Source: Akebia trifoliata
Taxonomy: Eukaryota > Streptophyta > Magnoliopsida > Ranunculales > Lardizabalaceae
Assembly (NCBI GenBank): GCA_017979445.1
Contig: CM030704.1
Coordinates: forward strand, 11,143,658-11,207,657
DNA length: 64,000 nt
Reading direction: 5' to 3'
A model generated the notes under the pieces. It had not been told where the DNA came from and ran no database searches. It worked only from the letters and a program-made list of their open reading frames with translations. This document shows, in pieces, positions 39,531 through 50,896 of the stretch (positions are counted from its first letter, which is position 1; every line of letters begins with the position of its first letter). The position numbers were made by a program, and so were the translations under genes.

Positions 39531-41020
39531 CATTTTTTAAATGTCGGTAAATAGCAACAATCTCATTAGCTTTTAGCAGGATTGTTACTTTTCAAATAAA
39601 TATCAGTGATCTAGCTATCTTTTATAAGCGAGATGAGATCGTTACATTAAAATATATGCAATCTCATTATGCATGTTTTTTGAAGTGAAATGAACAGTGT
39701 ACTTGAACGGTAATTTTAACAAAAGTTGCACATGTTTTCGAAATTTTATTTAGAAGATCTTTAACCCTTTCCCTTTTATCTCATTAAACAATTTGATGTG
39801 TGTTCAAGAGTCGGGGACTTTTTCTCTTTCATACATGCTTCTAAAGCGATCTTGTTTAGCTTTTCTTCCCTACACTCACAAAATATCCAAATTTACATCT
39901 TAAACAATAAATTTTATTACCATTAAAAAAAAAGAAACAAAAACAAATTAACAACTAACAAGGGAAAAAAATTTGAATGAATTATTGCCACATATCTCTT
40001 TGAGGACACCATTTCACTTCCTATATTTCCCAAACTATCCAAAGATCAGCCAATGAAATGATTGATATCATAGGGTGCATAAGGAAATATTCACCTTACT
40101 ATACATTAGCATGTAAAATCATAGTTTTACAACTCATTGAATCAACTCAAAACTTGACCGAGTCAATTCCACTTCATTGGATTTCAAGGTGTCTTGACCG
40201 TAAAATTTTATGAACCCAACTTGCCAAGTTAACTCGGCAGATCAACTGACCCAACTCCTCATCTCGATCGAGTCATCCCAAAAATGAACCACCTTGTGTC
40301 AGAAACTCAACCGATTTAATCGGCTATATATGATATTTTTTTAGGAGATGTATCTTAAAACTACTTATATGTTAAATATATTTATTTATTTCATCTGAGT
40401 AGACTTGCAAATTTTTTATCCTTCTGGATTAGTTGGACATTCGATTCGATTAAATGTTCATAGTGTTAGAGATGTGAATGGATAGTCGAAAATTCGAATT
40501 TGAAATATCGGATATTTATTCGAAAATTTCTGATATCAAATTCGAATTCAGATAGTTTTATATATACGAATCCCTATTGATACAAATTCAAATATTAACA
40601 TTTCGAATTCGATAATATCTGAATCGAAATAATATATATTATTTTATTTGATTATTTTTATCTAAATAATATAATTATAATTCTTATTTTTAATAATGAA
40701 AAATTAATTGGATAAGGAAAAGTTATGTTTTTTTTTAATACAAATAATTCGAATTCAAATAAGATATTATCTAATATCCGATAAGATAATCGGATTAGAA
40801 TATCAGATTCGAATTCGAATTCATATATTAGATAAAAATTTCAGATTCGGATATTTGCATCCATTGACAGCCTTACATAGAGTTGAATCTCAACTCGTTT
40901 AAATGGGATAAAATAAAAGAACTTCTATTACCACACCAACTTTTGCTAACGCCACCCAATTCAAATGTAAATCAGCCAAAGATTAATCTATTTTTATTGT
41001 GAACCGCCACCAACACAGCA
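39531..41020. other. AT-rich intergenic DNA with a palindromic tract
   Basis: No gene. At 40480-40880 repeated ATTCGAATTC and GATATT words form loose inverted arms ending TGTGAATGGATAG and GCATCCATTGACAGCC. This could be a MITE-like unit, but its limits are unclear. Confidence 0.4.
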
Positions 41021-43766
41021 ACATCGATGACGATTTGTGAAAAATCATTGATGAATCACGAATCTTTTGGCGCCAACCTTTCATTTTGTTTGCTCTCTCC
41101 CTCTTACATTACGTCTCCCTTTGTTTCATTCCATCTCCCTCTTTCAGTCTCTCTGTCTATATCGCACTCTCTCGTCCTAACTCCTAATCTCTCATTCTCA
41201 CACCCTCTTCGTCTTTGTTACGATTTGCATCCCTACAAAAGATGTAGAAGTTCAACTCGTTGCAGTTGTTTTACCAGGACTTTGTAGATTTAAGGTTTGT
41301 AAAGGTTTTATTTTTTAAATCTCATTTACTTCATCTTGAATGTTATTTTTTTTCATGAATTTTTGAGTTTTTGTTCTTTTTCTTTATAGAACTATGGTTG
41401 TTTTTGGTAAAATTGTTACTTGGATGCTGGGTTTTGTGTAGAATCTTGAATTGTGTATGCTTATACAGGTTTTAGGATATTTATGAAGGAACTTTTAAAT
41501 TTTTGGTTAATAATTAAGGGTTAAGTTTTATGAAATTTATTTTGTTTCTGGTAATTTGATCTTTAAAGATACCCAACTTGTATGGGGTATTATTGAACCA
41601 ATTTTTTTTCATGAATTTAAGAGTTTTTGTTCCTTCTTCTTTATAGAACTATGAATTTCTTTGGTAAAATTGTTACTTGGATGCTAGATTTTGTGTAAAA
41701 TCTTGAATTGGGTATGCTTATACAGGTTTCAAGAAATTTATGGAAGAATATTTTAGTTTTTGATTAATAATTAAGAGTAAAATTTTATGGGATTTATTCT
41801 ATTTCTGGTAATTTGATATTTAAAGATACCCAACTTGTATTGGGTATTATTGTTTACTAGTTCATGTTATATCGTGAACTTGGATCTACTTCTTGATGGT
41901 TGGAGTTTTCTTATTTGTCTAATAATTTGTGTTATTGAAATTAAATTTGTTGCTTTTAAGGTTCCACAATCAATCGAAACTTAGAATGTTAATTGGTATA
42001 TTTATTTGGTTAGAAATGACTACTAATTATTTAATTTATTTTTCATATAATTTATTGTCTGTTACTTCTTTTGTTTATTGCATGTCTTAGATGGACCCTT
42101 CAGAGGATGAGTCAAGTCCTTCACAGTACAAGATCAGTGAGGAGTTGTCTAGATCCACTATTAAGAAAAGAAGGGGTCCAACAAGGTGCCTGAGCCTATT
42201 TTCTCTCCTATCAAATAAGAGGCTAAAAGTAGAATTTGATCAGGCTAAACAACCATTTGTAAAATATGTGCCAAAGATGTCTAACTTTTGTGGGGTTATA
42301 ACTAGAGATCCACGTGTATTTCGTTTAGATGTTCAATCGTAGAGGAAGATTGATAAAGATGACAAAGAGTGCGCATAGCAAATGCTTTTGGTAGGTAAAA
42401 ATATGTTTTAACATAATAATAATACATTTTATTTTTTTCTGTACTGGAAACTTTTAGAATGATATAATATTTGATTGTCATGTTGATATATATAGGAAAG
42501 TTCGAAATTGTGGGAGAGAATCGCCCTGAAAACAATGGGTAGGAAATGGAAGGACTACAAGTGCGGTCTTAAACATACTATTTACAATGCGTACGATGAT
42601 GATGCAACCGGATATGAGCATCGTCCCGATGGTGTTCCTATTGAGAAATGAGCAGCACTCAGATTATTGGAATTCAAAATTAGGACAGGTACATGCTTAA
42701 TATTTCAGATTTGTTACTATTGCATATGATATTTTTATTAATTGTTTGTCCTTAATACAGTGTCGAAGTAAGACAAATAAGAAGAATCACTCGCAGTAGA
42801 CAATGCTACATACGTCTGGTTCAAAGAGCTTTGCTTACTTTCGCCACGAAGAGGTATTATAAATCATAATAATATTTAGTTCATTATCATTGTTCTTTCA
42901 GTATAATAATGTGATTAACTATTATTTTCTCGTCAATGTTTTAATAGGAAGATAAAAATAGCACCGGTATACCTCTCCAATAGAGCTGAAATGTGGATAA
43001 AGACTCATTCTCATAAAGATGGGTTGCCTATTGATGATGATGCTGCTACCAAAATAGTAAGTGCAATTACATTATTGTATAGAACTCCAAAAAAATATAT
43101 AGTAATTATAAAATTTACATCAATCACTTTTTTGTAGAAGGAAATACCAGAGGCTTCAAAGGATACAAGTGGACTTGACGTATTTAGTCAGGTCATGGGT
43201 GTAGAGAGGCCCGATCGAGTTCATGGATTTGAGTTGGATCCGACTCCAACAAAATTGTGGGGGTCATCATCTAACCAGGACTCATCCACTTCTATGAATA
43301 GTGAAGAGATGACCATGTTGAGAGAGAAGGTAAGAACATTAGAGGAGAATTTGACTGGTGAGAGGGCGGAGCGTGAGAAAGAGAGGTCATCCTTGGAGTA
43401 TCAGCTTGAGATGGCTAGGAATGAAATAGAAAAACAAAGAGAGGTCGATAGGATTGAGGCTGAGCAGCTTAGAGAAGTTGATAAGATTAAGTTTGAGCAA
43501 CTTAGATAAGTCGATAGGATTGAGACCGAACGGCTTAGACAGGCTGATAAGGATGAAGCCAAGCGACGAAGACAAGCTGATAAAGTTGAATTTGATAATC
43601 TCGCACAGATGGTTATGAACCTATCACGATGTGTAAGTAAAAAATTTATATTTATTAAGTTTTTAGATATATAAATATAATATATCTGATATGTTTATGT
43701 TTATTGTAGTTTGGCGACACGTTCCCAACTCCATCGAACTCATCAATTCAACCGCCAGATGATTGA
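41020..43766 (+). pseudogene. Ptta/En/Spm-type transposon protein (Transposase_24 family), spoiled by stops
   Basis: Six exon-like blocks with GT-AG limits: 42091-42390, 42496-42688, 42761-42853, 42948-43056, 43138-43632 and 43710-43766. A likely 5' UTR exon precedes them, ending near 41295. Blocks: KKRRGPTRCLSLFSLLSNKRLKVEF, GVITRDPRVFRLDVQ, KLWERIALKTMGRKWKDYKCGLK, LHTSGSKSFAYFRHEE, LSNRAEMWIKTHSHKDG, then a long charged coiled coil with R-E-V-D-R-I-E-A-E-Q-L repeats. Family knowledge: these accompany CACTA elements and resemble TNPA-like DNA-binding factors. Stops occur at 42340, 42376, 42649, 42782 and 43507, two of them in place of Trp codons. No TNP2 transposase is nearby. It probably belongs to the CACTA end at 38.6 kb. 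Confidence 0.75.
41350..41852 (+). repeat. Tandem duplication of about 255 bp in the first intron of the Transposase_24 gene
   Basis: 41350-41603 and 41604-41852 share TTTCTTTATAGAACTATG, AAATTGTTACTTGGATGCT, TATGCTTATACAGG and AAAGATACCCAACTTGTAT in the same order, about 88% alike by eye. Confidence 0.85.
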
Positions 43767-44555
43767 TTTGATGCATTCTTTTGTCAGAAAAACTTTTGAA
43801 TTAGTTAGTTTTATTAAGTTAATCTTGTATTTTGGATAATGGTTTGTAATACTTATTTTTTGAGACAAATTTATGATTTTGTTAGTTTGCTTACGTATTA
43901 TGAAAAACTTATGATAATGGTCTGTAAATATTGAAAACTGGGATTGTGTCCATTACTAGCCTAAATAGATGAAATGGACTGGAAGATTCAACAAATCGAT
44001 ACGTATGGCATTCTCATCTGTGTGCAAGTTGTTTGCATGAAATGGATCACTACATAGACTTTTTTACCTACATATGTTTTATGGTTTCTTTATAATTATT
44101 TTTTTGTTAACTAATCCCTTTTTAACTCTAACAATGTAAAATTATATTTTTTACATTGTCGGTCCCAAGCCCAGATAAAGGAGAGGGAAAAGGATGGTCC
44201 CAAACCTAGATGACTATTGGAACTAGAATTTCTGTTGTTAACTATTAATAGTGCAAGGCTTTTAAGTTATATTCCTAATGTAGTATCATTTCTTGTACTT
44301 AATGGATGATACTTCTTTTTAGACTTATGTTAGGTGTGTTGTTGGGTCTATGAAATTCATTATGCTACCCTATAACAGACTTATTTTCACAGTACATGAT
44401 TGCCAATAAACATTTTTATTAAGAACGATTTCAATTCTGATTTTCCATCTTTAAACTATTTAGACGAGTTATGGTGGGTAGTTTAGTTATTTTCTTATAT
44501 ATAAGCAACCTCAGATGTTTCCTGTTATACATTGTTTATGAGATCATTTTCAACT
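43767..44555. other. Downstream flank of the Transposase_24 gene
   Basis: AT-rich. No ORF or transposon end recognised. In particular no right-hand CACTA terminus (TTTTTGTAGTG type) was found. Confidence 0.5.
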
Positions 44556-44559
44556 GATT

Positions 44560-44673
44560 ACACGTCAAGTTGTTGCTAATGAGGTAACACATGCTTTTAT
44601 TTCATTGAAGATTGAAGTCCTAGGTGAAATTGAGGTTGCAACTAAGCTGTTGTAGGATGTCAATGACATGGAG
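44560..44673 (+). pseudogene. Possible PARP exon fragment (regulatory domain)
   Basis: Reads VANEVTHAFISLKIEVLGEIEVATKLL, stop, DVNDME, followed by GTACATT as a splice donor. The LGEIEVATKLL block is typical of the helical regulatory domain of plant poly(ADP-ribose) polymerases, just before the catalytic domain. Only this exon is visible and it has an internal stop (44654). The match is short, so the assignment is tentative. Confidence 0.4.
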
Positions 44674-45129
44674 GTACATTTTCTAATATATTATGCTCTC
44701 CTTGATAGTTAGATTAGCTGTGATATTCATTATCTACGTATTTTTCCCATCTTTGTTGCAAGTATTTAAACTTCACTCTAATAGATGCAACCTATGTAAC
44801 ACTACCCAATGAAGTGTTTATGATTTTTTTACATTAACTTTTTTTTTTATGTGTGTCAAATTGACTCTTCCTTCCAAATGTAATTTGGTGGGAGGGGAGG
44901 GGGGATATATCCATAATTTACTATTTTGCATGGGTGTTCATATTTTCATTTGGTATCCAAACAGTTCCTTATGTATGTACTAAGTGACCTACTAATTGAT
45001 TGACTATTGGTCTTATTTTATCCAAAACTGATGCAATTCTTTTATGTTTACAGTGAATCTACAACTGCTAGCACTCTCGTCACTGGCTTAAGGTTGATTT
45101 ATTTCTTGGCATAGTTTTGGAACACCAAG

Positions 45130-45315
45130 TTGAAGGTATGGATTTCCTTGTCGCCATCCCATGGGTAAGAAGGACTTATTGGCTTTTAATACTCCTGTTA
45201 GATTTCATTTCTGCTTGAACAAGGAAGAAAATCATTAAAAATGTTTGGATTGCACCAACTCATGGATTTCCTTGTAGTCAGCCCATAGGTAAGAAAGATT
45301 CATTGGCTTTGTACA
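45130..45315 (+). repeat. Tandem duplication of about 125 bp
   Basis: ATGGATTTCCTTGT...CCCAT-GGTAAGAA-GA..ATTGGCTTT occurs at 45138-45188 and again at 45263-45312. Confidence 0.7.
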
Positions 45316-48183
45316 ATAGTCTGAAACTATGTTGGATTGTATTATGTTATAATGTGTCGTGCGATTAAATTTGGTTCCACAACATGATTAACCCAATGGT
45401 AATCATATTTCAGCTTCTTTTTCAGAGAGAATACCTAAATTTTAATATTACCATAATCCCTTTTGGTGGTTGACTTGTAGTTAAAGTCTATTGCTATTGC
45501 TAATATTGATTATAGTTTTATTATCTATAATTCTAATATTTTAATCTTTAATGGATGTCCTTGATTCTATGATTTTATAGGTACTGTAACATATGTTCAT
45601 CAAGATGATGTTATTGCTTTGTCTAAGGTAGCTGTTTATTTCTAGAAAGACTGCAGTACTTTTCTGTGTCAATTGCATATTTGATTTTTGCGAATAAAAG
45701 TACATTGAATTTATATTACGTGGACTCATATTGCTCCAAGTAGGTTTCTGATGCATTGTTAATGATGGCACACTATAGGAAAATGTATATATAGAGATGG
45801 GATTTAGCGACGGTCAAGTTACATCCGTTGATGTAAAAGCACTATAGCATTTCTTCTTTTTCCCATCTTATTGTTCCAATCTGAAATTGGTAGCTTTCTC
45901 CAGCAGACCATAAAGAATGGCAGAAGGCAAGGATATTCAACCTCTTGTATACGTTGCCATCTAGGTTGTTCTTTCACTCTGTTATGGGTCATTGTTTTAA
46001 ATTTTTGCTTATAGTGTAATGACCTTTCCCTTTCCTCATCTATTTTGCCTATAGTGGGAAGGAGACCACTCGGGCTGATTGGAGGTTCAGTTTGGATGAA
46101 TTATTTATATTAAGGTTCGAAGTTAGTTAAGAAAATAAGGAAAATGTCATGACATGGTGACTGTTGAAAATGTGGAAGAACAACTTCGTGTTTGAGCAAT
46201 TTTAGAAGTGCCACATTTAGTAAGATTTATATGCTTTCCTTTTCTTTTGTGATACTTTTTTAACTATGGTTAATGAATTTTTTCCCCTAAATGCAATAAT
46301 TGGCCAATTCTGAGTGAGGCACTGCCAATGTTAGATATCATACTCCTTAACATCCATTGTTAATTTTGGTGGTTCATTTTGATACTTGAAGTAAGTTCTA
46401 ATATCCAATTAATCATGTAACTAACATTGGTTTATCTGTATAGAGCATTTATGTAATTTAGCTTCATCGTTGGTAGGTTACTTTTTTTTTATATTTCGAC
46501 ACTTGTTGCTTCCTGTAAGGGATGGTTGTGTTGGTCACTTGCTTGTGGATTCATCCTCATGGGTGAGTTCTCTTGTGCAAAATTCATTGCTCCAAGAGTA
46601 GTTTCTATAGCTTTTGGTCTTTATTCATATTTAGTTTCAAATATATGTTGCCAAAGGTTTCAATTGTGAATTTTTTTGCTACAGCATGTCCAACTATTAT
46701 GTTTCTAGCCGCATTCTTCTACTTCTATCATTTTGGTAAGTTTCCTTGTAAAATTGTAAAAGCAGGACCTACTTCTTTTTCTTCCTTGAAGGAGTTGGGT
46801 TTGAAACCTATCTCTTGACTGATGATTCTGCTTATGATGACGGCTCTCATTTTGATGATGGCTTTAAGTTGTCAATAAGTGAGGAAGTTTATCGGTGCAA
46901 CGTGAGCGAGATTCTTAGAGGCATATCTTGTGCCAATGTCGTGGAATTTTCTTTCATTCACTTGGAGGTTTGATTCTTTAAAGATTTTTCAATGATTGCT
47001 TTCTCTACATATATGTATCTTTGTTCACCATTATACACATCAATTCAACACACTAAATGATACATGGAGAAAGAGTCAAGACCTGTTTTTGGTCAAGATT
47101 GTTTCTCATCATAGAGATCATCCTCACAACATATCATCTCTTTCCGAAACTTGTAAAAAAAATTCATATAAAAGTCCTCTTTGATAAAACTAGAAATGCG
47201 GTGAGAAGTCGTTACACTTCTCACTCTGGCATGTTGTTCTTGTAGAAGTTCTTTGAGCAGGGTATTCCTGATCTGCATGGTAAAGCTTGAGAGTATATTA
47301 CAGGAATACTTGTACCAAGTGTAAGGTACCCTCTCACATGTTTTCAAGACATCCTTTACTATTCATCCCCAAGCCCTCAAATTGATGTGGATGAATCATG
47401 TTAGCTATAAGTATTGCCTTGAAAACATGAAAGTTTGAAGGATCCCTCGATGAAGTGGCAGTTGACTTACATATGTACTAGCGCCATTGTACACTTATGA
47501 ACCATTGGATTAGATGTATTCTTGACCCCTCAAGAATTGTCACATGTCACATATGTGCACATACACTATATGTATTGTATAGATACATGCCATGTATATA
47601 TATTGTATGTTATTTCTTGAGACAGGTTGGCCAGGGGACCCTAAAGTTGCTAAACTTATTAATTGGATCCTTGAGTTAGGTTTTGGTATCGTAGATGCAT
47701 CATGTTTCTTATAGAATGATAAGACTATGAAAAATCAAGGAGAAGTTGAAAGAAGTTGATCAAGTTGGTAATACTATAAGATGGCGTGGTTTTCTTTGTT
47801 GTCCTTTCTAGTTATTCCCACTTATGATTGTCAGTGAGAGATGATTTATTTTGTTTGTAATGCACCTTGTGTAGTGCAATCAGTCAAAATGAGCAGGTGT
47901 TGCTTAGTGTAACCTATGCATATTAGTATAGCTTGCCTGTTTTTCTCTTTCTTTTCTCTCATTCACACTGCAAAAAAGCTATGTGAACTATTCTAAAAAA
48001 AAAGAAATGTGAACTAAACTCATGGTAGGCGCATGGTTACTTTTTCCTTGATTTTATTAAATTTGATACTTCATTTTTTGTTGTCAAATTCGCTATGTTT
48101 TCTCCTTGATCATGATTTATCCAAGAAGATTTGTTTTGTGCCTGTGACAAACAAAATCATGCTAATTTCATATTATATACCCC
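45316..48183 (+). other. AT-rich DNA with unassigned coding-like tracts
   Basis: Tract 46793-46970 is open and ends before GTTTG. It contains YLLTDDSAYDDGSHFDDGF and EEVYRCNVSEIL. Tract 45583-45628 reads TVTYVHQDDVIALSK before GTAGC. Tract 47230-47400 is open in one frame except one stop. Their composition is coding-like and each abuts a splice-like GT, but I do not recognise the family. Confidence 0.35.
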
Positions 48184-48189
48184 ATGTGT

Positions 48190-48341
48190 TTGACCTTCGA
48201 GTTGGTTCAGACTGTTTGTGAGGCTAGTGGTGTGAAAGACACTAGATGTAGATTTCATTTCAAGATTAACAACATGGATTTCGGACACTTTGATCAACCA
48301 TGTAGAGCAAGACCGATGGGTATGGAAGCTAGGCATGATGC
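48190..48341 (+). pseudogene. Unidentified exon-like tract interrupted by a solo LTR
   Basis: Open frame with ELVQTVCEASGVKDTRC and NNMDFGHFDQPCRARP, ending exactly at the insertion of solo LTR copy 2. After the LTR the frame continues only briefly (GATGCGTGTTTTCAG, 49933 on). Family unknown. Confidence 0.35.
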
Positions 48342-48590
48342 TGAAAGCGCCCTCGATCCGCGGGGTGTGCAGATCCGCTTTTGACTTTGGGGTTTGGGAG
48401 TCGCCACCTAGTTATTACGATCTAGGAACCGAACATTGACTCGAAACGGATAAACAAACAACTAATCTACTAAAAAATACTGAGTCTGAGGATCATATTA
48501 CGGGGTTGGAAGGTGTTAGGCACCAATCCTGCCCGGCAAACGCCGGTCTCTACTAATTTCTAAAAATGATTACATTGCTAAAAAGACCTA

Positions 48591-48592
<2 letters not shown>

Positions 48593-48638
<46 letters not shown>

Positions 48639-48645
48639 TAATATT
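48593..48645 (+). repeat. (AAT)n microsatellite in solo LTR copy 2
   Basis: About 17 AAT/ATA triplets in a row with one slip near 48634. Copy 1 has a short A run (29280-29288) at the comparable place. Confidence 0.9.
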
Positions 48646-48989
48646 TACCTTTGCAATGCAACGGTTTTATTCTATCAGATCTGATAGAACAACTCCTCTT
48701 ACAGTACTCCTCGCTTCGTTCTGTCACAGGATTCGCTTCAGACCTTTAAGATGAAATACCTCCTTCTTAAATTAAATATTTTTAATTTGTTTATAGATTT
48801 CTGAGTGTTTTTGAAGGATTTCTAGGTGTTTTTTGAGCTAAAATTAAGGTATGGATGTTAGATAAGGAGTTGGGACTTCAAAATTAGGGTTTATGGGAAG
48901 GCTAGGGAAGCTTTTTGACCTACTTTTATTAGGATTTATTTTTTGATATGAAAATAGGTTGTAGGGACCCTTATTTATAGATTTTTTTT

Positions 48990-49240
48990 AAGTGCTTTTT
49001 AGATAGAGTTAGTGTTTAATTAGAATTACATTAGATAGAGTTAGTGTTTAATTAGAATTATTTTAAATAGAGTTAGTGTTTAATTAGAATTATTTTAAAT
49101 AGAGTTAGTATTTTATTAGAATTATTTTTAGATAGAGTTAGTGTTTAATTAGAATTACATTAGATAGTTTTAGAGTTTAATTATGTTTCTTTTAAATAGT
49201 TTTAGAGTTTAATTAGAATTTTATTAGATAATTTTGACTT
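48990..49240. repeat. Tandem array inside solo LTR copy 2
   Basis: Five to seven units of about 38 bp, TTAGATAGAGTTAGTGTTTAATTAGAATTA. It occupies the place of a different array in copy 1. Confidence 0.8.
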
Positions 49241-50224
49241 TAGTCTTATTAGATTGATTAGGATTTTTACTTAAGTCACACTTGATTGACTTTAATTTTA
49301 ATTAGGATTTCACTTTACATTAATTACTGTTTTAATTATTAATTTTGAAAATTTTAATTATTAAAATTGTAAAATTATCATTTTACCCTCGGAAAGGACT
49401 TTTTGTGTTTTAAGTCGTTTTTTAATGTTCCAAGATATTTTGGAATCGATTTTTCATAAGGAAATCAATGGGAATATTGATTTTTGTCATTTATGACATT
49501 TTTTGTGCGAAATGGTTGTGAACTTTATGAAGGGCATTTTCATAGTTTTGTCGAATTTTGTGAAAATTGGCGAAATGGTATATTTGGTTTCGATTTGTTG
49601 TTTTATGTGTTTGAAAGGTTTTCCTAAGCAAAATGTAGGCTCTAGGAATGTTTTGAAGTTAGGGTTATTCTGATAATTTGGTCATTTTTCAGTGATTTTT
49701 ATCGTAGAGCTTCTTTTTGTTTGAAAGATGATGATTTCTATGTTTTTGAGGTTATATTTTCATAGCGTAGCGTGGTTTCTACAATTTTGTTAGTTTGAGA
49801 TACCTCATCCGAATTTCTGAAACATATCTAGCAACAAAATATAGCAATGGAATAATCATCCATCATTGGGAACCGTTACAATCGGGTTGACGAGTTGATT
49901 AATCAGGCGATTGCAAAAATGGGGTGTCTACAGATGCGTGTTTTCAGTAACATCTTTCTATCATCTCCTCTCATATACTATGTTGCTTCCATTTCCTTCT
50001 TCCTCAATTTGAGATCCTAAAATTCTGTAAAAAATTTCTTTCTTCATTTGTTTGACTTCTTGGAACATAATCCTCATTATGGATAGTGTCATCAGGTGAG
50101 AATTCATTTATGCAAATTTTTATTCACTTTGCATGTCTAATAGGGAATACATAAAACACCTTCTACTTCATTGCATGATATCTTGTGTAATCCGGGCTCA
50201 TTTTTCTCTCTTTTCAACATCACC

Positions 50225-50655
50225 TTGTATTTTTCATATTATATTTTTGCATTCTTTGAGGGATGGGGCATCATTTAGGTTTTCCCTTTGCATCATCAAA
50301 AAGGATCCTTTCGGTTATGACTTCCTTTGTCATGTACGTAAGCATTTGGAAAGAGATAAATGACCGAGTTCTTGAGGGGTGCGATCATTTCCTTAAAGAG
50401 ATGATCATATCTATTATGGGCTTCCTTCATTTCCAGAGCAAAATATTCAAGGAGTTTCTTGGAGTGTTCTTTGAATCTTTACATTTCAAATGGGACCAAG
50501 TTTGTAATATTAGACCCATAGATTACGTTCAATCACCTTTTTGTTCTTTTTCTGCATGCTTATTTACTTTCGCTTCTTGTATTTTACACTCTGTTTTCGG
50601 GTTTGGTCTAGTGACCTTTAGCTCCCTTTTGATAATACAACTTATAAAAAAAAAT
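50225..50655 (+). mobile_element. 5'-truncated LINE tail
   Basis: Plus strand: SIWKEINDRVLEG (50337-50375) is the LINE ORF2 C-terminal block. The open frame then runs to about 50676 and the 3' end is CTTATAAAAAAAAA (50641-50654). Flanking duplication not identified. Confidence 0.65.
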
Positions 50656-50896
50656 GTTGAAGTTCTAATCATTTAAAATAAAAATGGCGTGCAAGTTAAG
50701 AGTGCGATTTTAATTACCAAAAAGAAGTTAAGAAAACTCTTTTAATTCATTTAAATTTTTTTTGATAATAATCAACTTATAAAAAAAAATGTTGACGCTC
50801 TAATCATTTTAAAATAAAAAAGACGTGCATGTTAAGTGAGCACTTTTACTTAGCAAAAAGAAGCTAAGAAAACTCTTTTAATCATTTTAAAACAAG
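50627..50896 (+). repeat. Tandem duplication of about 135 bp including the LINE tail
   Basis: AACTTATAAAAAAAAATGTTGA, CTCTTTTAAT and AAGAAG-TAAGAAAACTC recur at a spacing of 135 bp, in both cases starting with the A-rich tail. Confidence 0.8.

Larger units (their letters stand above)
48342..49932 (-). mobile_element. Solo LTR (1,591 bp), copy 2
   Basis: Starts TGAAAGCGCCCTCG and ends GGGTGTCTACA. Flanked by the perfect duplication GATGC (48337-48341, 49933-49937). Its ends match copy 1. The minus strand has TATAAATAAGGG at about 48970-48981, as in copy 1. No internal retroelement domain. An ATA/AAT microsatellite lies at 48593-48645. Confidence 0.9.

Noticed and set aside
45771..46056. CACTATAGGAAAA at 45771 and TTTTGCCTATAGTG ending at 46056 as ends of a small CACTA-like element
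   Set aside because: The ends are nearly complementary over 13 bases, but the flanking 3 bases differ (gca and gga) and there are no subterminal repeats. Probably chance, though it deserves a genome search.
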